From Pedobacter riviphilus (GTDB taxonomy: Bacteria; Bacteroidota; Bacteroidia; Sphingobacteriales; Sphingobacteriaceae): DNA of 64,000 nt. The notes beneath the pieces were generated by a model, which saw only the letters and a program-made list of their open reading frames with translations, had not been told where the DNA came from and did not search any database. The position numbers and the translations under genes are program-made. Shown piece after piece: positions 1 to 9,224 of the stretch. Location: contig NZ_CP061171.1 of assembly GCF_014692875.1 (NCBI RefSeq), positions 62,001 through 126,000 on the forward strand. Reading direction: 5' to 3'. The first letter of the stretch is position 1, and every line of letters starts with the position of its first letter.

Positions 1-127
1 CGATAATAGAGATCCGCTTGTTATAGTACAGGTATAGCAGTGTTACGGCAATAACCAGGGGCATGCTTTCTCTGAAACATTCCACGAATAAATTACTGCT
101 CTGAAGACTGCTGTATCCGGTTTCCAT
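1..127 (-). CDS. Membrane protein, N-terminal fragment cut by window edge
   Basis: An ATG at 127-125 on the reverse strand opens a frame of 42 codons that runs off the window. It begins one base after the stop codon of the glycosyltransferase gene, so it is probably the next gene of the polysaccharide operon. Residues about 22-35 are strongly hydrophobic (PLVIAVTLLYLYY), followed by the positive stretch NKR, which suggests a first membrane helix. In such a cluster an O-antigen polymerase or ligase would be expected, but too little is visible to assign a family. Confidence 0.5.
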   Translation of the reverse strand, partial: METGYSSLQSSNLFVECFRESMPLVIAVTLLYLYYNKRISII

Positions 128-128
128 A

Positions 129-1046
129 TTAATTTATCAATCTGTAAATACGTTTGCACTGGTTGAATAGCCACATATTGTTTTGCACCATTTTTTTGAT
201 CCTTATATAAAATTTGCCTGGGTTATATAACGTTTTGAGGCTATGCCTGTCTGCTTCTTCATCGATGTTATAGCTGTTGGGGTGCTTTATTTCTGTTATT
301 TCGCCATATTGTATCTTGCTAAACCACACGGGAACGGAGTGGGTGTGGGTAGCGTTTTTGCCATAACCGATATTTTTGACAAGACTGATATTGGGCGTGA
401 TTACCAATCCCTTATTGAACCACACGCTCATAAACCATTGGATATCCCAGGTATCTGTTTGGGCATTGTTTACGGATTGCAGTTCTGACTGCAGGAAGCT
501 GTTGAGACCCTGTCTGGAAGCATTCTCGTAGCGCTGAAGGCTGAAGTCGTAATGCCGCCAGGCACGCCGCCAGCTTGCCCATCCCCACACGTGTGCATAG
601 CGCGAAAAATAGTAGGAGCCATTTCCCCTCAGCATGCCCGCCTGGTAGTTGCTTCCGTTAACATGCATAATATTCTTGTTCAATCGGTATTTTTCTAACA
701 TCGCCTTACAGAAAGAGAAGAAGGTTGGATTCGGCAAACAATCATCTTCCAGGATAATGCCTTCTTCTACATTGTTAAAAAACCAGTCGATGGCGGTGCT
801 TACCGCTTTCCCACAGCCCAGGTTATCGGGGCGGAATAGGGTTTCTACCTTACAAGGCCAGTCGATGCCATTTAAGATCGTTGTTCTGGTGGTTTCGCAC
901 AGCGCAGCTTCTCCAGGCTGATCGGCCCGGGGACCATCGGCAGCAATAAACAATCGTTCAGGCTGCTGCAGCCTGATCTGCCCGAATATCAGCAATGCTT
1001 GTTCGGGACGGTTAAATACCAGAAGTAAGATCGGCGTGTGTAACAT
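129..1046 (-). CDS. Glycosyltransferase, nucleotide-sugar transferase (GT-A-like fold)
   Basis: A 305-residue cytoplasmic enzyme that probably adds a sugar to a lipid-linked polysaccharide repeat unit. The N-terminus (TPILLLVFNRPEQA) is the opening strand and loop typical of the HlpA/GNT-I-like glycosyltransferases. The sequence GIILEDDCLPNP at about residues 96-107 carries the acidic metal-binding motif (Glu100-Asp101-Asp102). No signal peptide or membrane helix is seen. Its start codon overlaps the stop of the methyltransferase gene upstream by one base (ATAATG), so the two are translationally coupled. The sugar donor and acceptor cannot be read from the sequence. Confidence 0.85.
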   Translation of the reverse strand: MLHTPILLLVFNRPEQALLIFGQIRLQQPERLFIAADGPRADQPGEAALCETTRTTILNGIDWPCKVETLFRPDNLGCGKAVSTAIDWFFNNVEEGIILEDDCLPNPTFFSFCKAMLEKYRLNKNIMHVNGSNYQAGMLRGNGSYYFSRYAHVWGWASWRRAWRHYDFSLQRYENASRQGLNSFLQSELQSVNNAQTDTWDIQWFMSVWFNKGLVITPNISLVKNIGYGKNATHTHSVPVWFSKIQYGEITEIKHPNSYNIDEEADRHSLKTLYNPGKFYIRIKKMVQNNMWLFNQCKRIYRLIN

Positions 1047-1693
1047 TATTTTGTTGCCTCCAATGCAACGGCATTATTAAATCTAATTTCTTCTTCTACC
1101 AGTTTAAACATGGGATCTGGGCTGTCGTTAAACGCACAATTTCTGATGTTTTTAAACCCTGCGGCAGCAAGCTGATGCGTTAAGGAAAGGTGGTCCCACA
1201 TGTACAGGTGTTCGCGGTTACCTAGGGCCAGCTGTATCAGCTGTTTCAGCCCCCTGATCCTTTTTTCTTTTCCCAACAGTGTTTCTCCCATAAAAGCGGT
1301 ATTGGCTTTAGGGTCATTGTTTGAGAGTTGCTCGAGATATCTCTTTGCAGCACCAGCAAGATCTGGCAGTACGCACCTGAAGTAACCGCCGGGCTTCAGC
1401 ATCCGAAAACTATTCCTGATCGCCAGAAGGCAGTCGTTATAGGCCAGATGCTCCAGTACATGCGAACAGTAAATGCCATCGCAAGCGTTATCCTCTATGC
1501 CTGGAAGGCCTTTCAGTATATCGCCCAGTAAAACGCCAGGGTGGAAAGATACATGCATGGCCGGCGCGAGCAATTTCCCAATCAGGGGAATCCGCTGGAT
1601 CCTGAGTGTGGGCGATGCATCGTAGTTTTTCCAGCCATCTGGTGCTGAAAAAGGGCCACTGCCATATTGTACGTATAACTTGCTTCCAGACAT
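1046..1693 (-). CDS. SAM-dependent methyltransferase, class I-like
   Basis: Predicted to methylate a sugar or glycan intermediate. From the chosen start the protein has 215 residues. SHVLEHL at about 77-83 and LKPGGYFRCVLPDL at about 99-112 are the post-I and motif III regions of Methyltransf_11-type enzymes. The motif I region is replaced by the shorter YGSGPFSAPDGWKNYD near the N-terminus, as in other predicted SAM methyltransferases of glycan clusters. An upstream in-frame ATG at 1750 would add 19 residues but would overlap the FkbM gene by 47 bp. The ATG at 1693, 10 bp after the FkbM stop, is the more natural start. Confidence 0.8.
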   Translation of the reverse strand: MSGSKLYVQYGSGPFSAPDGWKNYDASPTLRIQRIPLIGKLLAPAMHVSFHPGVLLGDILKGLPGIEDNACDGIYCSHVLEHLAYNDCLLAIRNSFRMLKPGGYFRCVLPDLAGAAKRYLEQLSNNDPKANTAFMGETLLGKEKRIRGLKQLIQLALGNREHLYMWDHLSLTHQLAAAGFKNIRNCAFNDSPDPMFKLVEEEIRFNNAVALEATK

Positions 1694-1703
1694 ATTATGT
1701 GTG

Positions 1704-2396
1704 TTATGTGTGCATATTTTTAAAAATGTATGTGTAATAGGTTTTGGCAAACAAGCTATAGCCTATCTGTTGCATAAATTGGTATAATTCGCTGCTCTCT
1801 GGCTGGAATACCTCGAAGGGAGGCGATTCGGCCAGTACATACTCCGGTTTGTATTTGTTCCAATTGTTAGATCGAAGTACTTCTAAATCGAGCCCTTCGG
1901 CATCGATGGTGAGAAAGTCGATGGTCGTATCTTTTGCCAGGTATTCATCCAGGATATCAGCCAGTGGCCAGGTTTCGATCTTCTTTTCTGCAATTACATG
2001 GTATCTCGCTGCCTGCGAGTATTCTTTTACTTTTTCAGGAGAAAAAGTGTTTAAAGCAGGTTCGTTAAATATGAAATAGGTGAGTTGCTGTTTTACTGCA
2101 GATACGCCCATTTCAAGGTTAATATCTTTAGGCCGATGCCTGTTAAATACGGCCATTGAACCTGGCATAGGATCGATGTTGATACCAGTCCAGTTCTGCT
2201 TGTAAAGCAGGTAGGTATTGGATACCCTAAAGGGATGATGTGCGCCCACATCTACATAAACACCATGTTGCTTTTTATCAAAGATCCTTTTTAAGATCAT
2301 ATCTTCTCCTTCTGAGCTGTAAGCACGCACACCGTAACTGAGCCGGGGAAATAGCGTGGTGACTATTTTTGATGCTATATTTTTAATGCTGCTCAT
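1704..2396 (-). CDS. FkbM family methyltransferase
   Basis: A 230-residue protein with the FkbM-type SAM-binding core. HGVYVDVGAHHPFRVSNT (about 44-61) is motif I, GINIDPMP (about 71-78) is the following acidic strand, and DFLTIDAEGLDLEVL (about 160-174) is the signature IDxEGxDxxVL. Family members O-methylate sugars or small molecules and are common in exopolysaccharide and LPS clusters. The start overlaps the flippase stop by 14 bp, so the gene belongs to the same operon. The exact substrate is unknown. Confidence 0.88.
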   Translation of the reverse strand: MSSIKNIASKIVTTLFPRLSYGVRAYSSEGEDMILKRIFDKKQHGVYVDVGAHHPFRVSNTYLLYKQNWTGINIDPMPGSMAVFNRHRPKDINLEMGVSAVKQQLTYFIFNEPALNTFSPEKVKEYSQAARYHVIAEKKIETWPLADILDEYLAKDTTIDFLTIDAEGLDLEVLRSNNWNKYKPEYVLAESPPFEVFQPESSELYQFMQQIGYSLFAKTYYTYIFKNMHT

Positions 2397-3730
2397 TTGG
2401 CATAACGTTTTTGGTGAATAATTTGCTGGTAAAAATCCTGAGACTGTTATTTAACTGTTTGATATCTGAAAGCACCAGTATGGGGTTGAACATTTTTTTT
2501 GTGATCAGAAAACCCTGTCCACTTTTGTCTAGCAATAGCAATACACCAAATACAGTAAAGTAAGCCGCTACCGTGGCAATTGCCGCACCAATACCGCCAT
2601 AGCCGGGTATTAAAAAGATGTTAATGGCTACATTAACAATCAAACCATACAGGTTGGCGTACAGATAGATCTTATATTCCCTTCTACGAAAAGATATTGC
2701 ACTAAAACGATGCACAAGAAAACGGGAATACCTGCCCATACATGTATCATCAGCATCCAGGAAGCAGCCCTATAGCTGTCACCGTACAGGAACGGAATAA
2801 TCAGGTGTGCAGTTAGTGTAACCAGTGTAGCAATAGCTGCGCTGAGCCAGAATGATAATCGGAGCCATTTTTCCAACGTCAACAGGTAAGCGTTTTGGCT
2901 GATCTTTTTCTTTTGTATGAGACCCGGCAGTATGGCTACAGATATCACCGTAGGAATGGCATACCATAATTCAGAGATCCGCGCAGCACCTACATACTTA
3001 CCCAGTTCGGCAGGGTTAGAAAGCACGTCCAACAATACCAGGTCTATCTTCATAAACAATACTACCACCAGGTTTGATAGGATCAATGGCCAGCTTTGTA
3101 ACAGCAGCGCTTTGGCCAGCGACCGATCGATCTTAAGGGTAAAATCTGGGGCATTATGGTAACTAAATACCATTATAATGATGAGATAGGTGAGGAATAA
3201 TTCGATAACTGATGCCCACAGAAATGCCATCAGGGTACCGCCAAGAAATATAATGACGAGCTTTACTATACAGAAAGTAATGAATACGGCCACTTTTGGG
3301 ATGATTACTCTTTTTACCTGGTTTTTTGCCTGGTAGAAATAATCAAGTACATCAAAGGATTGCAGGATGATAATCAGTGCAGAAAAAATGGTACAGTATA
3401 AATAAAGCTGCTGATGTTTTCGGGCAAATAGTACAATGCCTATGCTGATGACCATACAGATTGTACTGACACTGATCCTCATTAAAATAACAGTGGCCAC
3501 AATAGTTCCCTGTCTTTGCTCATTATTAATAATTTCTTTTACAGCGAGCCTGTCCATTCCAAGAATGGCCACACTTCCTATAATTGTGGTAAGTGCGAGC
3601 GTATAGTTCCATATCCCGAATTCTTCAGGGCCCAGGTGCCGGCCAATAAGTGCCATAATGATAATGCCCGGAAAAGTTTACTGAGCTTATCAATCAGGAG
3701 CCAACCGCTATTTTCAAATAGTTTATACAA
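2383..3730 (-). pseudogene. Wzx-type polysaccharide flippase, interrupted by two frameshifts
   Basis: Three reading frames together encode one oligosaccharide flippase of the MATE/MVF superfamily, which moves lipid-linked repeat units across the inner membrane. The first part (TTG start at 3730, overlapping the wzc stop) gives ENSGWLLIDKLSKLF. The frame then moves at the GGG run at 3667-3669 into RHLGPEEFGIWNY and most of the membrane helices. It moves again at the GGG run at 2679-2681 into YKIYLYANLYGLIVNVAINI and the C-terminal helices. Restoring one G at each site gives 1350 bp, 449 residues, the usual length for the family, with joins LFRG-IIIMAL and VEGE-YKIYLY. As written, no full-length protein can be made. 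Sequencing error in homopolymers is a serious alternative. Confidence 0.85.
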
Positions 3731-6080
3731 TGCGCTGTTTTATTTTTTTAACCAATGATGACCATGTACCTTTATGTTGTTTATTTTCTGCGTATGAATA
3801 CTGATCGTAATAGGAATGGAAAGTATCCTGTTCTATGCCGTTAAAGATGATCCCTATTTTTTTGAAGAAGCCTTTCACCAGGTTTTCCGATACTGCTGAC
3901 AGTTTAGATTTCAGTGTGAAATTGTACCGCACCACAAACAGGGCACAATCTATGAGGTTTGAAATGCTTTTAGCATCGGATACAATGCCGATAGGTGACA
4001 TATCAATAATTACATAGTCGAAGCGGCCCTTCAGCTGGTTCAGCAGGTCTGTCATACGCTCTCCTTCAATCAGCTCAATTGGATTGGGCGGAATAGCGCC
4101 CGAAGAAACGAGGTAAAGCTCTTCTGTACCTGGTATTTTTTTAATAATCTCTTCCAGGGTTTTATTGCCGATGATATAATTGGTTACACCAACATTATGA
4201 TCCAGCCCGAAGAACTGTGAAAGCTTAGGGTTCCTGAGATCGAGTTCAACCAGTACCACTTTTTTATCACCCACCGTTAATGAATTTCCAAGATGGGCCG
4301 ACAGGAATGTTTTCCCCTCACCCGAAACGCTTGAAGTGAGCAGGATAGTAGGCGTACCGATAACTCCTGTAAGCAGAAATTTTAGGTTTGTACGCATGTT
4401 AAATGCCTGTTCTACCAGTATTGACCTGTTATGGAGTGACATGTCGTGTGGCTTGTCATCTTGCTGATAAATTTCGGCGATCATAGGGAGATCGAACACC
4501 TGTTCAATTTCTTTTTTATTGAGTACCCTAGGGTTTAAGAAATATTTAAAATAAATATAGGCACTGGCAAGCACCAGCCCAGCGGCAATAAAGCCAATAA
4601 ATACAATGGCTTTTTTTGGAGAAATGGGCTTTTCGGGCACAAAAGCTGGAGCAATCACTTTATTGTCTACCACATTGCTGGCATAGGCAACTGATGCTTC
4701 TTCTTTCTTTTTTAACAAGTAAAGATACAGGCTTTCCTTTACGCCCTGTTGCCTTTTGATGTTGATGTATTCTTTTGTGTAGGTCGGTATATTGGCTATT
4801 TTCCCCTGTATCTGGTTTACTTTACGCTGTGTTTCTTTTTGTACCACGCCCGCGTTCCGTCTGTACCCGGAGATATAATCGCTGATGGTTTTCCGGGTAT
4901 CGGCAATCTGCGATTCCACGTTTTTCAGGATTTCGCTGGTAGGTTTGAGGGAGAGCGACAAGCGTTTCTTTTCTTTCAGCGCTTCCTCATAACGGTTGAT
5001 CATAGAAGTTAATGTTTGATCAATATTGCCTAGCACGGGTGCAAAGGGGTAATTGCTAGAAGGATTGTTTACATATCTTTCCACTTGATCAAGAACTGAA
5101 AGTTGCATATTGGCTTCACTGAGCCGGATATCTGCTTCTTTTACCTGTTCAAGTGCCAGTTTAGAGCTCGCATCAATATCTGTGATGCCCCTCTGGATCT
5201 TGAAATTTTCTTCCTGTTTTTCAAGCAGTCCCAGTTCTTCTTTTAACGAATCGATCCGCACCCCCAGAAAATGAATGGTTTTAAAGGCAGTCCTGTTCTT
5301 GTCATCAAGGGTATATTCATTATAGGCATCGAGCAGAGCATTGAGGAAATTGGCGGCCCTTTCGGGCACAGGATCGCTGTAGCTAACCATTATTACGGTA
5401 GCATCACGGTTCACAAGCGCCGCGCCTATTTCTTCTATTTTGTCATAAGCACATTCTGCAACCGAGTCTATCTTGATCTGGAATGTATTTGCCAGATCAG
5501 CGGTAGCCTTTGGAGCGTAGTTGATCACGAATTTATCTTTCGCCACGGTGAATGCTTCGCCGGGTTTGACGGTTAACTGCCTGCTGGTATCGGCAGTAGT
5601 GTTTACCTGTTTTATTTTTAGCAGGTTGTTTTCACGCGTGACATCAAAAACATAAGAGCCTACTTTTGAACTGTCGCTCAGTACGCGGATAGTAAGTGGT
5701 GGACGGCCATATATTTCTTCATTTTTTACCGTTCCTTTTATATAATACCGGATGTTAAAGCCATTAGCTGCAATCACTTTTTCTACCAGGATAGGAGATT
5801 TCAGCACCTCCATTTCATTTTCAATATTTTTACCGCTGTTGAAAAGAGATAGTGATTTGAGCGCATCCATTTCTTCCCCACCGCCTTTTTTTTCATCCTT
5901 TAGGTATAGTTTAGCGCTCGACATGTACATTGGTTTCTTGTATTTCATGTAAAGCATGCCGCCTGCCACCATAGCCAACAGTACCAAAAGGTATAGGGGC
6001 CAGTGAAATAGCATCTTCTGAAAGAGATCGTTCAGATCTATTACCGAGTTTTTATTATTTGTTGTTTTTTGCTGATTCAT
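3723..6080 (-). CDS. Polysaccharide co-polymerase / BY-kinase (Wzc-type tyrosine autokinase)
   Basis: An inner-membrane protein of 785 residues that controls polymer length and export. The order is a cytoplasmic N-terminus, TM1 at about 26-45, a Wzz-like periplasmic region with a long coiled coil at about 270-430, TM2 at about 491-509, and a C-terminal kinase. In the kinase, Walker A is SSVSGEGKT (583-591), Walker A' is VELDLRNPKL (611-620), and Walker B is DYVIIDMSP (688-696). The tail holds a short tyrosine cluster (Tyr757, 758, 761, 763), the expected autophosphorylation region, smaller than in enterobacterial Wzc. It lies 7 bp after the Wza-like gene, the usual partner order. Confidence 0.93.
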   Translation of the reverse strand: MNQQKTTNNKNSVIDLNDLFQKMLFHWPLYLLVLLAMVAGGMLYMKYKKPMYMSSAKLYLKDEKKGGGEEMDALKSLSLFNSGKNIENEMEVLKSPILVEKVIAANGFNIRYYIKGTVKNEEIYGRPPLTIRVLSDSSKVGSYVFDVTRENNLLKIKQVNTTADTSRQLTVKPGEAFTVAKDKFVINYAPKATADLANTFQIKIDSVAECAYDKIEEIGAALVNRDATVIMVSYSDPVPERAANFLNALLDAYNEYTLDDKNRTAFKTIHFLGVRIDSLKEELGLLEKQEENFKIQRGITDIDASSKLALEQVKEADIRLSEANMQLSVLDQVERYVNNPSSNYPFAPVLGNIDQTLTSMINRYEEALKEKKRLSLSLKPTSEILKNVESQIADTRKTISDYISGYRRNAGVVQKETQRKVNQIQGKIANIPTYTKEYINIKRQQGVKESLYLYLLKKKEEASVAYASNVVDNKVIAPAFVPEKPISPKKAIVFIGFIAAGLVLASAYIYFKYFLNPRVLNKKEIEQVFDLPMIAEIYQQDDKPHDMSLHNRSILVEQAFNMRTNLKFLLTGVIGTPTILLTSSVSGEGKTFLSAHLGNSLTVGDKKVVLVELDLRNPKLSQFFGLDHNVGVTNYIIGNKTLEEIIKKIPGTEELYLVSSGAIPPNPIELIEGERMTDLLNQLKGRFDYVIIDMSPIGIVSDAKSISNLIDCALFVVRYNFTLKSKLSAVSENLVKGFFKKIGIIFNGIEQDTFHSYYDQYSYAENKQHKGTWSSLVKKIKQRIV

Positions 6081-6087
6081 AAGGCGA

Positions 6088-6849
6088 TCACTTATTTAAA
6101 ATGACAATCGTGGTAATCAATGATATCACGCCTATGATGGCAGGCAGGAGCTGAACTGTTTTAGATGTGGCAAACTTGCGATCGGGGCCCGGCTTAACAT
6201 AAATCACATCATTATTTCGGAGATAATAATAATCAGAGGAGAGTGTTTTGCTATCGTTCAGGTTTACTGACGTATACTTTTTGATTCCATTGATTTCGCG
6301 GATGATCATAATGTCGTCCCGTTTGGCCGTGATGTTCAGGTCGCCTGCCATGCTCAGTACATCCAGTATAGAAGCTCTTTCTGCTCCTATGCGGAAGGAA
6401 CCTGGATGGGCCACATCACCCAGAACAGATACCCTGAAATTTACCAGCCGTGTAGATACGTAAGTGCTGCGCACTGTTTTATCCAATTCTTGCGATACCA
6501 GGTCGTTAATGGCTGTTGTTGTTTTATTCTTTACGTTTATTTTCCCGATCACCGGTAAGGTTATAATGCCTACGCTGTCTACCAGGTATCCCTGCTCTAG
6601 GCCGCTACCAGAGGCTGGGCCAGAAGCAGCCACATTGGGGTTAAACATTTGTGATACTTCTTTATCAAGCGTGGTGATGGTGATTTGCAGGATATCACCA
6701 GGCTGTATTTTAAGTTGTTGCATGCGGTGAAGGGAATCTGTCCCGGTAACCGCCGCAATGTCATTAAAGTAAGTGAGTTTCCGGGTGTTTGCGCATCCCG
6801 TAACAATTAGCAAGGCCAGGATCAGTGGTAAGCTAAATTTTAATTTCAT
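6088..6849 (-). CDS. Polysaccharide export lipoprotein (Wza/GumB family, SLBB)
   Basis: The outer-membrane export channel component that works with the Wzc-type protein encoded next. Its 253 residues begin with a lipoprotein signal ending LIVTGC (Cys19). The Poly_export domain follows (LKIQPGDILQITITTLDKE, about 46-64), then an SLBB domain (VSVLGDVAHPGSF), and a hydrophobic C-terminal segment (LLPAIIGVISLITTIVIL) that could insert in the membrane. The protein is shorter than E. coli Wza, as is normal for Bacteroidota. It is separated from the upstream acyltransferase by 123 bp, which contain a small GGTTGG/CCAACC hairpin. Confidence 0.92.
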   Translation of the reverse strand: MKLKFSLPLILALLIVTGCANTRKLTYFNDIAAVTGTDSLHRMQQLKIQPGDILQITITTLDKEVSQMFNPNVAASGPASGSGLEQGYLVDSVGIITLPVIGKINVKNKTTTAINDLVSQELDKTVRSTYVSTRLVNFRVSVLGDVAHPGSFRIGAERASILDVLSMAGDLNITAKRDDIMIIREINGIKKYTSVNLNDSKTLSSDYYYLRNNDVIYVKPGPDRKFATSKTVQLLPAIIGVISLITTIVILNK

Positions 6850-6940
6850 ATCTAGTAATTAATTTATCAATGCAGTATTGTGTAAAAATGCTTGTGAATG
6901 TGGGAACTTTACTGCCAACTATTCACTACACGCCATCCGA

Positions 6941-6961
6941 GGTTGGAATCGGCTCCCAACC
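6941..6961 (-). terminator. Small hairpin after the acyltransferase gene
   Basis: GGTTGG (6941-6946) pairs with CCAACC (6956-6961), giving a 6-bp stem and 9-nt loop 12 bp beyond the acyltransferase stop and upstream of the Wza-like gene. There is no following T run, so it may be a weak terminator or processing site between the two genes. Confidence 0.3.
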
Positions 6962-6972
6962 ACAGAAGTTTA

Positions 6973-8193
6973 TTATGTTTTTACTTCAACCCCAGCTATG
7001 CTTAGGTTTGAACTTTTAGTTTTATAGAATTTTTCCCTGATTTTTTCTTGGGCAGGCAACTCGAAATAATAGTAGATCATTAGGCTCAGTGGCAGAAGAA
7101 TCAGGAAAAAGATCAGTAAAGTAACAGGCGATCGGAGTACCAGACGGTTGATATGAAAAGCATCAACTATGAGTACGAAAATGACCTGTAGCGAAAAATG
7201 GATTAAATACATGGCATAGCTGCAATTACCAAGCAATGCCCATTTCTTGTTAATCGTACCCTTGCTGGTTTCCCACAGTGTTAAGACGAGAATGGTGCAA
7301 GGCGACACTAGCGTTCTGAAAACAAAGTTTTTGCCCAGTCCAAAAGCTGTTTCTGCCGAGTCGAGGGTTTTGTTGGGAAATGTATGTAGATACTGCTTTA
7401 TAAATATACCTCTAAGGAATCCAAAATAATACTCGGCAAAGAGTAGAACCCAAAGTAATCCGGTGAAGATGATCAGAGGCGACAGGTGTTTTTTTGTCCT
7501 GTTTTCTTTAAGCATCCAAACATAGAGGTAATAAACCAGTGCGCCTAAAAAGAAAGAGTACATACCTTTTCCGATAAGGGTAAAATAATATTGTAAAAAT
7601 ATTCCCAGGGGCATAAGGAAGAATAACAGCCATTTTTTATTTTGCAGTTTCAGGTAACAGATTACGAAGAATGCTAAATAAAGAAATACTTCTACAGAAA
7701 CCGACCATGATGGTCCGTTAAAAGAGGCACCTTTCTCAATTCCCCAGCTTTGGATAAAAAGGAGGTTCAATATAAAATGATAACCATCGTTATAATGAAT
7801 AATAAAGTAATGACCTACATTTTTGAACATCAGCCATTGGAGTGCCGCCATCGATAATAAGGTAATCAGGTGGATGGGATAGAGCCTGCTCATCCGGAAG
7901 ACCATAAATTTACCGAAGTTCATTTTCATGGTGGCAATCCGCTCGGCATACAGCCAGAAAAAAATGAACCCCGAAAGGAGAAAGAACAAATCGACTGCGA
8001 TTACACCGTCATTATAGATGGCCGATAGATAAGGATAGAACGGAAGTGCCGTTTTCTCAAAGCCACCCTTTACCCAGATATCGTTTGCATAATAAAAGAA
8101 TTGCCAGTGATATAGAATAACTACTATGGCCGCAAGGCCTCTAATGGCATCGAGAGTGTAAAAATGCTTGGGAGGACTTTGATTTGTAGTCAT
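6973..8193 (-). CDS. Acyltransferase family 3 membrane protein (OafA/YrhL type)
   Basis: An integral inner-membrane enzyme of 406 residues that probably O-acetylates or otherwise acylates the surface polysaccharide. FYTLDAIRGLAAIVVILYHW near the N-terminus is the family hallmark, including the conserved His at the end of the first helix; RMSRLYPIHL marks the second conserved region. About ten hydrophobic helices follow. The frame extends upstream to a TTG at 8253, but the ATG at 8193 just before the conserved motif is preferred. It heads the polysaccharide genes on this strand and ends 123 bp before the Wza-like gene. Confidence 0.88.
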   Translation of the reverse strand: MTTNQSPPKHFYTLDAIRGLAAIVVILYHWQFFYYANDIWVKGGFEKTALPFYPYLSAIYNDGVIAVDLFFLLSGFIFFWLYAERIATMKMNFGKFMVFRMSRLYPIHLITLLSMAALQWLMFKNVGHYFIIHYNDGYHFILNLLFIQSWGIEKGASFNGPSWSVSVEVFLYLAFFVICYLKLQNKKWLLFFLMPLGIFLQYYFTLIGKGMYSFFLGALVYYLYVWMLKENRTKKHLSPLIIFTGLLWVLLFAEYYFGFLRGIFIKQYLHTFPNKTLDSAETAFGLGKNFVFRTLVSPCTILVLTLWETSKGTINKKWALLGNCSYAMYLIHFSLQVIFVLIVDAFHINRLVLRSPVTLLIFFLILLPLSLMIYYYFELPAQEKIREKFYKTKSSNLSIAGVEVKT

Positions 8194-8645
8194 GCAGGGA
8201 TCTGAATGGTAAAAAAACAATCGGCAATGCTCAAACTTATTATACAAACCCAATTTAATTTATAAAGCTGATAGTTTTGATTTTGAGTGGGTTAATGAAT
8301 AGAATGAACAAAATAAAAAGAGGTTGGTGTGAATTATATTTTACATCAAGGTGCTCTGTTGTTGTAAAATAAGTACAATGGTTTGCTAATTAAACAGATA
8401 ATGTTAATGGTTCATCATAAATTGCCAGTTATTCAAAAGCAGGGGCACAGCGCTGATAATAACTTTGTATCTGATGGAGAAATCTTAGTCTTTGATTTTG
8501 GGATATTCTTCGAAGGTAGAATCGGCGAGGGCATATGCAGAGGTTTTCTGGAATATTGATTCAACAGATAATTGATTAGAACCGCGAGAAAAAGAACCAG
8601 TTCTATTACGTTTTTTGAGACAATAGGTAGCCACTATTAAGAATA
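8194..8645. other. Intergenic stretch, no gene supported
   Basis: About 450 AT-rich bases between the acyltransferase start and the cupin stop. It holds only short frames: a forward one at about 8401-8559 and a reverse one ending near 8487 that starts inside the cupin gene end. Neither has a recognisable family, and I do not call them. The promoter of the polysaccharide operon should lie in its left part, but no clear Bacteroidota -33/-7 pair was found. Confidence 0.5.
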
Positions 8646-9137
8646 CTATCCCAGAAAATCCTTGGGGTAGGTTTGCTGATTGTATTTCAAGTCCATCTCT
8701 TTTAAAAATGCTTTCCGCTCTTCTGTTAGTTCAGGAATGGGCAGCGTTTGCCCAGGAAGAACAGGCGTACCTATTTCATGAAATAGATTTTCCAGTCCGG
8801 CGGGTACTACTGTGCAAAGCAATCGTGCAGGTTTTTCGGAAGTATTTTTAAAGCAATGAATGGCTCCACCAAGAGGAATATTTACAAAGCCATCTTTTGA
8901 AACGGTTTGTTTACCACTTTCTGTTTTAAACTCCACTTCTCCTTCCAATACATGGAACATTTCCTGTGTGTCGGGGTGGGCATGCGGTGGTGGGCCGCCT
9001 CCTGGGGGAACAGTCATTTCAATAACCGCATAGTTACCATTGCTTTGCTCACCAGAAATGATAATCCTGTAATTGCCTCCTGCTATGCCTAAATATTCGC
9101 CTTCATTTTTATTAATGATTTTGATGTTAGATCCCAT
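8646..9137 (-). CDS. Cupin-domain protein
   Basis: A small single-domain cupin of 163 residues, probably cytoplasmic. Both cupin motifs are intact. Motif 1 is GGGPPPHAHPDTQE with His52, His54 and Glu59 as likely metal ligands, running into FHVLEGEVEF. Motif 2 is GFVNIPLGGAIHCFKN with His94. Members range from dioxygenases and isomerases to sugar-binding sensors, so the reaction cannot be stated. The C-terminal tail after residue 110 (VLPGQTLPIPELTEE) is typical of Bacteroidota quercetinase-like cupins annotated only by domain. It is followed by a long non-coding gap, so it is probably transcribed alone or with the small upstream membrane protein. Confidence 0.85.
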   Translation of the reverse strand: MGSNIKIINKNEGEYLGIAGGNYRIIISGEQSNGNYAVIEMTVPPGGGPPPHAHPDTQEMFHVLEGEVEFKTESGKQTVSKDGFVNIPLGGAIHCFKNTSEKPARLLCTVVPAGLENLFHEIGTPVLPGQTLPIPELTEERKAFLKEMDLKYNQQTYPKDFLG

Positions 9138-9224
9138 TTTTCTTAGGTTTTTCGCTGCATATTTTTACTTTTCAATCTGTTGGCCAAGATCATTCACTGT
9201 TATCTGATTATCAGCCAGCATTTT

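Noticed and set aside
243..488. Forward frame of 81 codons opposite the glycosyltransferase
   Set aside because: Antisense shadow of a well-supported gene; the same applies to other antisense frames in long genes, such as those opposite the CusA-TolC fusion.
2383..3730. Programmed frameshifting or phase variation as the reason for the split flippase
   Set aside because: The runs are only three G long, no slippery heptamer or stimulatory structure was evident, and two independent shifts would be needed. Homopolymer error or plain mutation is simpler.
8232..8239. TAAGTTTG as -7 promoter element of the acyltransferase gene
   Set aside because: It matches TAnnTTTG on the reverse strand, but no TTTG box is found at the right distance and the octamer is easy to meet by chance in AT-rich sequence.
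8401..8559. Forward frame of about 52 codons (MLMVHHKLPVIQ...) in the gap before the cupin gene
   Set aside because: No family resemblance, no ribosome binding site and no neighbour relationship; frames of this size occur by chance.
8487..8650. Reverse-strand frame reading into YCLKKRNRTGSFSRG after the cupin gene
   Set aside because: It looks mildly protein-like with a hydrophobic start, but it lacks a good start codon and overlaps the cupin end in another frame. Homology search would be decisive.
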